DNA of 10,052 nucleotides from Deltaproteobacteria bacterium (lineage in GTDB: Bacteria > UBA10199 > SPLOWO2-01-44-7), in the NCBI GenBank assembly GCA_030688705.1, contig JAUYJH010000010.1, forward strand, positions 1-10,052. The letters are read 5' to 3'. How positions within the stretch are numbered: position 1 is the stretch's first letter; the number at the start of each line of letters is the position of its first letter. Of this stretch, positions 1 through 5,563 are shown piece after piece. A model generated the notes under the pieces. That model was not told the DNA's origin and made no database searches. It saw only the letters and a program-made list of their open reading frames with translations. The position numbers were made by a program, and so were the translations under genes.

Positions 1-1
1 T

Positions 2-241
2 CAGGATGTTTTGGGCGTTTTTGATTCGAATCCCAAAAATTATTTTGACCGGCTAAAAACAGCCCATGCCAAAGTGCACAGCGTGGATACCGCGTTCATT
101 GAACAGAAAATTGAGGCCCGGCGTCAGGCCAGAACCGCCAAAAATTTCAAACTGGGGGATGAAATCCGTGCAGAGCTTTTGAAAATGGGGGTCGAAATTA
201 AAGACCGGCCGGATGGAACAACCGAGTGGCATTTAAAATGA
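2..241 (+). CDS. cysS: Cysteinyl-tRNA synthetase, C-terminal end (partial)
   Basis: This is the last 79 or so codons of a cytoplasmic class I aminoacyl-tRNA synthetase that charges tRNA-Cys with cysteine; the 5' part lies outside the window. The reading frame is open from the window edge to TGA at 239-241. What is visible is the C-terminal helical region: a helix with IEARRQARTAKNFKLGDEIR, then the segment LLKMGVEIKDRPDGTTEW. This closely follows the CysS C-terminus as I know it (variable helix, then a G-[IV]-x-[LI]-x-D-x-x-x-G-T-T-W-like end). The catalytic HIGH and KMSKS motifs are upstream and cannot be checked. The stop codon overlaps the start of the HEAT-repeat gene (ATGA), which suggests translational coupling. 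The identity is well supported by the C-terminal signature. Confidence 0.9.
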   Translation, partial: QDVLGVFDSNPKNYFDRLKTAHAKVHSVDTAFIEQKIEARRQARTAKNFKLGDEIRAELLKMGVEIKDRPDGTTEWHLK

Positions 242-822
242 GCGAGGCGGCACAAATTATTCATCTGCTCAAACGCGGTAGCGTTGAGCAAAAAGAAGAG
301 GCGGTGAAGGCCGCCAGTCTTTATGTTTATGACCGCGATTATTTTCCTGAAGCCCTTCCTTTATTGATGGAGCTTTTGGAATTAGAGACCACCCCCAAAA
401 TTGCTGAAGAGGCCGCCTGGGCCTTATGGAAATTCAAAGATCCAAAAGCGGTTCCGGTTTTGCTCAAAAAATCGAAAGAGGCCAAAACAATCGGTGTCCG
501 CGAAAAGGCGATCCGCGCGTTGGGGCTTCTGGAGGCGACCGAGGCGTTGCCTTATTTGAGAGAATTGGCGTTTGGCAAAAAAGAGCCGGTTTTTTTGAAG
601 GCCGGCGCCATCGCGGCCCTCGGATTTTTTAAAGATGCCGATTTGGTTCCGCCGCTCTTCAAGCAGATAAAGAGCCGTGATTTTCTCGTTAGCAAAGAGG
701 CCTTGCATGCCCTCGAACGGTTTTTAAGAAGAGACCCAAAAGGGTTCCCTTTAAAAATTTTAAAAAAAATGAAACGGTTTGAAACCAAAAAAAGTTTCTG
801 GAGGTTTTTCTGGCCCATCTAA
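238..822 (+). CDS. Small HEAT-repeat protein
   Basis: A 194-residue, all-helical, probably cytoplasmic protein built from HEAT/PBS-lyase-like repeats. Repeat units of roughly 30 residues can be seen at about 16-48, 53-83, 87-112, 118-145 and 150-165. They carry signatures such as EEAAWALWKFKDPKAVPVL, REKAIRALGLLEATEALPYL and KAGAIAALGFFKDADLVPPL. The C-terminus (168-194) is basic and aromatic. No catalytic residues are recognisable. Such repeats normally form a protein-binding solenoid, so a scaffold or adaptor role is inferred and the partner is unknown. The ATG at 238 is preferred because it makes a 4-base ATGA overlap with cysS. An in-frame GTG at 226 would add four residues and has no better ribosome binding site. 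The gene is probably co-transcribed with cysS. Confidence 0.8.
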   Translation: MSEAAQIIHLLKRGSVEQKEEAVKAASLYVYDRDYFPEALPLLMELLELETTPKIAEEAAWALWKFKDPKAVPVLLKKSKEAKTIGVREKAIRALGLLEATEALPYLRELAFGKKEPVFLKAGAIAALGFFKDADLVPPLFKQIKSRDFLVSKEALHALERFLRRDPKGFPLKILKKMKRFETKKSFWRFFWPI

Positions 823-835
823 TTTGTCATTTCTG

Positions 836-883
836 TTATATACCACTGAAAAATTGACATGTCATAATTTCAGTGGTATATAA
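836..883. repeat. 48-bp symmetrical palindrome before the ATPase gene
   Basis: The 16-base arms TTATATACCACTGAAA (836-851) and TTTCAGTGGTATATAA (868-883) are exact reverse complements. The 16 bases between them contain a second perfect palindrome, TGACATGTCA (855-864). It has exactly the same centre, between 859 and 860. Only 852-854 opposite 865-867 fail to pair, so 42 of 48 positions are symmetrical. The element starts 13 bases after the HEAT-protein stop and ends on the base before the ATPase ATG at 884. No other copy was seen in the window. It could be a dimeric-regulator operator, a structure recognised during mobility, or an mRNA hairpin. There is no T-tract, so a terminator is unlikely. 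Confidence 0.9.
854..882 (+). promoter_or_regulatory. Predicted promoter inside the palindrome
   Basis: A perfect -35 hexamer TTGACA (854-859) is followed, after exactly 17 bases, by TATATA (877-882), a 4/6 match to the -10 consensus. An overlapping TATAAA at 879-884 matches better but has a 19-base spacer. Transcription would be expected to begin near 889-890, at or after the annotated ATG at 884 and almost exactly at the second in-frame ATG at 890. Because the element is symmetrical, the - strand carries a near mirror image: ATGACA, 17 bases, TATATA. The match is visible; activity is inferred. Confidence 0.5.
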
Positions 884-2044
884 ATGGCTATGCGCAGCCT
901 TTTAGCCCCCATTGAAGCGGATTTGCAGAAGAAATTTGTCCTTTTATCCGGCCCAAGGCAGGTGGGAAAGACCACCTTGGCCAAACAGGTTTTGGCCAAA
1001 CTGGGGGGGAAATATTACAACTGGGATTTGGCGGAAGACCGCCAGCAGATTCTTGCCAAAGGTTTTGTCCATGACAAACGGGTTGTGCTGGATGAGCTCC
1101 ACAAATACGACCGCTGGAAAAATTTCGTCAAAGGAATTTACGACAAATTTCATTCCGATCTTCAAGTATTGATCACCGGAAGCGCTCGTCTCGATATTTA
1201 TCGCAAAGGGGGTGACTCTCTTTTTGGGCGTTATTTTCTTCATCATCTCCATCCTTTGACCATGGGGGAGGTTCATACTCCGCAACAGATATCGAAACCC
1301 GATCTTGTTTTGAACGCCGAGGGGTTTTCAGAGAATAGGGAATTGTTTGAAAATCTGGTGCGATGGGGCGGTTTTCCGGAACCGTTTTATGCCGCCAATG
1401 AGGAGACACACAATCGCTGGTCTTTGCAGCGGCGTGAGTTGCTGGTTCGTGAAGATGTCCGCGATCTGACCAATATTCAGCTCTTAAGTCTGATTGAACA
1501 TCTTTTGATCCTGCTGCCGCAAAGAGTCGGTTCTGTTTTGAGCATCAACAGTTTAAAAGAAGATTTGCAGGTGGCTTATAATACCGTTCGCGGGTGGCTG
1601 GAGACGCTTGAAAAACTCTTCATTGTTTTTACTCTGAAACCCTTTGAGAAAAAACTGAATCGTTCGGTACATAAAGAGAGAAAACTCTATTTTTGGGATT
1701 GGTCACAGGTAAAAGATGAAGGGGCCCGTTTTGAAAATTTTGTCGCCAGTCATTTATGGAAAGCGGTGCAGATGTGGCGTGATTTGGGAATGGGCGATTT
1801 TGAACTTTGGTTTTTGCGCGACCGCAGCCGGCGAGAAACTGATTTTTGCATTACAAAAGAGGGGAAACCGTGGCTATTGGTTGAAGCGAAACTCTCGGAA
1901 ACCCAAGTTTCAGAATCGCTCCACTATTTTTCAAACCGTCTTGTGGTTCCTGCCGTACAGTTGGTGAGTACAAAGGGGGTGGAAAAAAGAATGGGACCCA
2001 TTCCTGTTATCAGCGCCGATCGCTGGTTGTTACAATTGCCCTGA
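884..2044 (+). CDS. AAA-type ATPase with DUF4143-like C-terminal domain
   Basis: A 386-residue protein of the large prokaryotic ATPase family that pairs an AAA_14-type P-loop domain with a DUF4143-like C-terminus. The Walker A motif is GPRQVGKTT (23-31) and Walker B is VVLDELHKY (67-75). A sensor-like strand VLITGSARLD follows (95-104), then GRYFLHHLHPLTMGE (115-129) and WGGFPEP (161-167), both typical of the family. The C-terminal half ends with ETDF (318-321) and LLVEAK (331-336), the spacing of a PD-(D/E)xK nuclease fold, though activity is not established. The cellular role of these ATPases is poorly known, and they are usually patchily distributed accessory genes. No Shine-Dalgarno precedes ATG 884, which abuts the 48-bp palindrome. 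The second ATG (890) coincides with the predicted transcription start, so a leaderless 384-residue product is possible. Confidence 0.85.
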   Translation: MAMRSLLAPIEADLQKKFVLLSGPRQVGKTTLAKQVLAKLGGKYYNWDLAEDRQQILAKGFVHDKRVVLDELHKYDRWKNFVKGIYDKFHSDLQVLITGSARLDIYRKGGDSLFGRYFLHHLHPLTMGEVHTPQQISKPDLVLNAEGFSENRELFENLVRWGGFPEPFYAANEETHNRWSLQRRELLVREDVRDLTNIQLLSLIEHLLILLPQRVGSVLSINSLKEDLQVAYNTVRGWLETLEKLFIVFTLKPFEKKLNRSVHKERKLYFWDWSQVKDEGARFENFVASHLWKAVQMWRDLGMGDFELWFLRDRSRRETDFCITKEGKPWLLVEAKLSETQVSESLHYFSNRLVVPAVQLVSTKGVEKRMGPIPVISADRWLLQLP

Positions 2045-2048
2045 ATGA

Positions 2049-2079
2049 TTGACTTCCCCTTCTTTGCGTGACACAAAAT
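2049..2079 (+). promoter_or_regulatory. Possible weak promoter for fadA-fadN
   Basis: Just after the ATPase stop codon is TTGACT (2049-2054, 5/6 to the -35 consensus). CAAAAT (2074-2079, 4/6 to the -10 consensus) follows after a longer-than-ideal 19-base spacer. A start near 2086 would leave a leader of about 15 bases that contains the strong ribosome binding site of the thiolase gene. No operator palindrome for a fatty-acid regulator was seen in the 57-base gap. The call is weak, and transcription could instead continue from the ATPase gene. Confidence 0.3.
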
Positions 2080-2090
2080 GCCAACTTTTT

Positions 2091-2096
2091 AGGAGG
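2091..2096 (+). promoter_or_regulatory. Strong Shine-Dalgarno of fadA
   Basis: A full AGGAGG lies five bases before the ATG at 2102 and fixes that start. It is the strongest ribosome binding site in the window. Confidence 0.9.
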
Positions 2097-2101
2097 TTTT
2101 T

Positions 2102-3262
2102 ATGGACAATGAAGCAGTGATTGTTGCGGCGGTTCGCTCCCCGATGGGGCGGGCCAATAAGGGTCAATTTATTCATACCCGTATTGATGATCTCGGGGCC
2201 GAAGTAATCAAAGCCGCTTTGGCCAGGGTGCCGCAGATCAAACCCGAAATGGTTGAAGATGTTTTGATCGGCTGTGCGATGCCTGAAGGGGAGCAGGGTT
2301 TGAATGTCGCCCGCAATATCAGTTTTTTGGCCGGGATTACGTTGTCGGCCGGCGCGGCAACGGTCAACCGTTTTTGTGCTTCGTCTTTGACCACGATCAA
2401 TATGGCGGCCGACGCCGTGATTCACGGCGATCTTGATATTTGCGTCACCGGCGGCATTGAATCAATGAGCCATGTGCCGATGGGAGGGTTTAACCCTAGT
2501 CTCAATCCAAAACTTTTTGAAGAAGGGCGGCCCGCTGCCTACATCTCCATGGGGGAATCGGCGGAAAATTTGGCTTCCAAATATAACATCAGCCGTGAAG
2601 AGCAGGATAAGTTTGCGCTCGGTTCCCATCAAAAAGCAATTCGTGCCCAAAAAGAGGGAAAATTGAAAAATGAAATCATCCCGTGCCATGCGGTGCAGGC
2701 TGACGGTTCTTTGAAAGTGACGGCAATCGACGAAGGCCCGCGCGAAGATTCAACCTATGAAAAACTGGCGTCGCTCAAACCGGCTTTCAAAAAAGACGGA
2801 ACAGTGACCGCCGGAAATTCCTCTCCGCTTACCGATGGCGCGGCTTGTGTAATCATTATGTCGGCTGCAAAAGCCAAACAATTGGGGATCAGACCGATCG
2901 CCAAAATCAGAAGCCATGCAGTTGCCGGAGTCGATCCTGCTTTCATGGGGATTGGGCCTGTTTCGGCGGTGACAAAGGCATTGCAGAGGGCCGGCATGAA
3001 ACTGTCCGATATCGATCTTTTAGAACTTAATGAGGCTTTCGCGGTGCAGGTCTTGGCCGTCTCCAAAGAATTGAAATGGGACATGAATAAACTTAATGTT
3101 CACGGCGGCGCGATTGCATTGGGCCATCCGCTCGGTTGTTCCGGTGCCCGCATTATGGCGACGCTTTTGAATGCATTGGAGATTTACAATAAATCGACGG
3201 GCCTTGAAACATTGTGCGTCGGCGGCGGCCAAGGCGTCGCCACGATTGTGGAGCGTCTGTAA
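2102..3262 (+). CDS. fadA: Acetyl-CoA C-acyltransferase (3-ketoacyl-CoA thiolase)
   Basis: A 386-residue degradative thiolase, the normal family length, expected to be cytoplasmic. It cleaves 3-ketoacyl-CoA with free CoA to give acetyl-CoA and a shortened acyl-CoA, the last step of beta-oxidation. The nucleophilic cysteine is C92 in NRFCASSL. The family segment GGIESMSHVPMGG is at 117-129, NEAF at 310-313 and GGAIALGHPLGCSGAR at 335-350 with catalytic H342. The second catalytic cysteine is C372 in LCVGGGQG. All three catalytic residues are present. The start is fixed by AGGAGG five bases upstream. Its TAA overlaps the ATG of the fadN-like gene by one base, so the two proteins are probably made together and may act as a complex. 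A biosynthetic acetoacetyl-CoA thiolase is the main alternative, but the FadN partner favours the degradative role. The symbol rests on family and context. Confidence 0.9.
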   Translation: MDNEAVIVAAVRSPMGRANKGQFIHTRIDDLGAEVIKAALARVPQIKPEMVEDVLIGCAMPEGEQGLNVARNISFLAGITLSAGAATVNRFCASSLTTINMAADAVIHGDLDICVTGGIESMSHVPMGGFNPSLNPKLFEEGRPAAYISMGESAENLASKYNISREEQDKFALGSHQKAIRAQKEGKLKNEIIPCHAVQADGSLKVTAIDEGPREDSTYEKLASLKPAFKKDGTVTAGNSSPLTDGAACVIIMSAAKAKQLGIRPIAKIRSHAVAGVDPAFMGIGPVSAVTKALQRAGMKLSDIDLLELNEAFAVQVLAVSKELKWDMNKLNVHGGAIALGHPLGCSGARIMATLLNALEIYNKSTGLETLCVGGGQGVATIVERL

Positions 3263-5514
3263 TGGAGATCAAAAAAGCGGCGGTGATCGGTTCGGGGATT
3301 ATGGGTTCCGGGATTGCGGCCCACTTGGCCAATTGCGGGATTCCTTCTTATTTGTTGGATGTGATTCCACCCGATTTAAGTAAAATTTTAAAAGCATCGC
3401 CGGCGCATTTGTATGATGCCGAGGACATTAAACTCATTACACCCGGCTTGCTCGACCCAAATTTAGAAAAATTGAAAGAATGCGATTGGATTATCGAAGC
3501 GATCCCCGAAAGACTTGATCTTAAAAAAGAGCTCTACAAGAAAATCACACCCTATCTCAAAAAAGAGGCGTGGGTTTCGTCCAACACTTCGGGTCTGCCG
3601 TTTCATGAACTGAAATTTCGCGACAAATTTTGCGTGACTCATTTTTTCAATCCGCCGCGCTATTTGAAATTAGTGGAAATGGTTGGAGAGGCGCCGGAAT
3701 TGGCGGAATTTATTCGCGAAAAATTGGGGAAGGGTGTGGTTAAGGCCAAAGACACGCCGAATTTTATCGCCAATCGGATCGGTGTTTTTCATGTCTATGA
3801 TTGTCTCCACAAAGCGGCGGAAAACAAATGGCCGGTGGAGGTGATCGACAAGGTGATGGGGCCGGCAACGCTTCACCCCAAGAGTGCCGCTTTCAGAACT
3901 TGCGATATTGTGGGGCTCGACACCTTAAGCCTTGTTGCGAAAACTTGCTACGACGGCTGTCCTCAAGATGAATGTCGCGATACTTTTAAAAATCCGGCTT
4001 TTCTCGACAAGATGATTGAGAAAAAGTTGCTGGGGGGAAAAACAAAAGCCGGTTTTTATAAAGTGGAGAAAAAAGATGGGGGGAAAGAGATTCTCTCCAT
4101 TAACTTAGAAACGTTGGAATATGGTCCGCAACAAAAATTCCGCGCCGATTCTCTGGGCAAAGTCAGAGAAATGACCGATCCAGCTGAAAAACTACGCACT
4201 GTTGTTTTTGCTGATGACGAAGCGGGAAAAATTGCTTGGGCCCTGATGTCGAACATGCTTGTTTATGCCGCCAACCGGATCCCCGAAATCGCCGACTCCA
4301 TTGAGGCGGTCGACGATGCCATGCGCTGGGGGTTCAATTGGGAATTAGGTCCTTTCGAAATGTGGGATGCTCTCGGTGTTGCAAATGTGGTTGGGCGTTT
4401 GGAAAAAGAGGGGCGCCAAATTCCAAAGTTGGTTCAAGATGTTCTCAAAAAAAAGGGGAAATTTTATCCCAAGCCGAATCTTACCTTTTTGAAATCGCGC
4501 AAAGAATCGGGCGGGGTGGTTGAAAAGAATGCCGGGGGAGCGATCATCGATCTGGGCGACGGTGTTTTTTGCGCTGAATTTCATTCCAAGATGAACGCCA
4601 TCGACGGCGATGTGCTGACAACAATAGACAAGGGAGTTGATCGGGCGAACAAAGAGGGCCAAGGACTTGTGATCGCCAACGAGGGAGAAAATTTTTCGGT
4701 CGGCGCCAATCTTTTTTTAATTTTGCTCACCGCCCAACAGGGTGACTGGAAACAACTCGATTTCATTGTCCGTGAATTTCAAAGAATCATGCAAAAAATC
4801 CGTTTCAGCAAAAAACCGGTTGTGGCGGCCCCATTTAATTTGGCGCTCGGCGGAGGTTGTGAAACCTCTCTTGCAGCGGCCCATATTGCCGCTTCGGCGG
4901 AGACCTATATGGGGCTGGTGGAGGTCGGCGTCGGTCTGTTGCCGGCGGGGGGTGGTTGCAAAAATATGTTGCTTCGATGGGAAGAAAGAATGGTTGCGGC
5001 CCACGATCCAAAAAATAAAATCTGGTTTTCACCCGATGACGGGGGCCCTTTTCCCAAAGTGCAAAAAGCTTTTGAACTGATTGCGATGGCTAAAGTGGCC
5101 ACTTCCGCCAAAGAGGCCAAAAAATTCGGATTTTTAAGAAAAAATGATTCCATTGTTTTGGACCGCGATAATCTGATCCCCTTTGCAAAGAAAAAAGTTT
5201 TAGAGTTGGCTAAAAATTATGAACCGCCTCAAGAGGCCACAAAAATCCAGCTCCCCGGAAAAGGGGGCGAGATGGCCATTGCCAACGCCGTTCACGGATA
5301 TTTGTATAAAGGGGATATCAGCGAATACGATATGTTTCTGGCCAAAACCATCGCCCATGTTTTGTGCGACGGCGACAAACCGGGTGTTCATACCACCGAC
5401 GAACAACACCTTCTCGATCTGGAACGGGAAGCCTTCCTGAAACTCTGCGGCGAAGAAAAGACACAAGCCCGCATGCAAGCGATGCTGATGACCGGGAAAC
5501 CGTTGAGAAATTAA
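3262..5514 (+). CDS. fadN: 3-Hydroxyacyl-CoA dehydrogenase/enoyl-CoA hydratase fusion (FadN type)
   Basis: A 750-residue bifunctional enzyme that hydrates trans-2-enoyl-CoA and oxidises the resulting 3-hydroxyacyl-CoA with NAD+, feeding the thiolase next door. The dehydrogenase part is N-terminal. It has a Rossmann motif GSGIMGSGIAAHLA (10-23), THFFNPPRYLKLVE (126-139) with likely catalytic H127, and DTPNFIANRIG (164-174). A second dehydrogenase C-terminal-type domain includes WGFNWELGPFEMWDALG (356-372). The hydratase part begins near 425, with oxyanion-hole segments FSVGANL (478-484) and LALGGGCETSLA (527-538) and likely catalytic glutamates E534 and E554. This order is opposite to E. coli FadB and matches Bacillus FadN/YusL, as does the end ARMQAMLMTGKPLRN. 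The start at 3262 is chosen for the TAATG overlap with fadA and a GGAG eight bases upstream (3250-3253). An upstream frame extension to 3214 lies inside fadA and was discarded. Confidence 0.92.
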   Translation: MEIKKAAVIGSGIMGSGIAAHLANCGIPSYLLDVIPPDLSKILKASPAHLYDAEDIKLITPGLLDPNLEKLKECDWIIEAIPERLDLKKELYKKITPYLKKEAWVSSNTSGLPFHELKFRDKFCVTHFFNPPRYLKLVEMVGEAPELAEFIREKLGKGVVKAKDTPNFIANRIGVFHVYDCLHKAAENKWPVEVIDKVMGPATLHPKSAAFRTCDIVGLDTLSLVAKTCYDGCPQDECRDTFKNPAFLDKMIEKKLLGGKTKAGFYKVEKKDGGKEILSINLETLEYGPQQKFRADSLGKVREMTDPAEKLRTVVFADDEAGKIAWALMSNMLVYAANRIPEIADSIEAVDDAMRWGFNWELGPFEMWDALGVANVVGRLEKEGRQIPKLVQDVLKKKGKFYPKPNLTFLKSRKESGGVVEKNAGGAIIDLGDGVFCAEFHSKMNAIDGDVLTTIDKGVDRANKEGQGLVIANEGENFSVGANLFLILLTAQQGDWKQLDFIVREFQRIMQKIRFSKKPVVAAPFNLALGGGCETSLAAAHIAASAETYMGLVEVGVGLLPAGGGCKNMLLRWEERMVAAHDPKNKIWFSPDDGGPFPKVQKAFELIAMAKVATSAKEAKKFGFLRKNDSIVLDRDNLIPFAKKKVLELAKNYEPPQEATKIQLPGKGGEMAIANAVHGYLYKGDISEYDMFLAKTIAHVLCDGDKPGVHTTDEQHLLDLEREAFLKLCGEEKTQARMQAMLMTGKPLRN

Positions 5515-5563
5515 TCCACGCAACTCTTTTTGAAACCCGCCGAAGCCTTCCATAACACAATCT

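Noticed and set aside
226..237. A GTG start for the HEAT-repeat gene
   Set aside because: The ATGA overlap at 238 is the more usual coupled start, and no Shine-Dalgarno favours the GTG.
836..883. Palindrome as a factor-independent terminator for cysS-HEAT
   Set aside because: The stem is AT-rich and there is no T-run after either arm. A promoter/operator reading fits better.
884..2044. The ATPase as part of a restriction, CRISPR or toxin-antitoxin system
   Set aside because: No partner gene of any such system lies next to it. The neighbours are a HEAT protein and beta-oxidation enzymes.
3214..3261. A start for the FadN-like gene inside fadA
   Set aside because: The extra residues (RRRRPRRRHDCG) are an out-of-frame reading of the thiolase C-terminus. 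ATG 3262 has a GGAG and a TAATG junction.
5515..5563. Terminator or promoter after fadN
   Set aside because: No stable hairpin with a T-tract and no paired -35/-10 hexamers could be found in these 49 bases.
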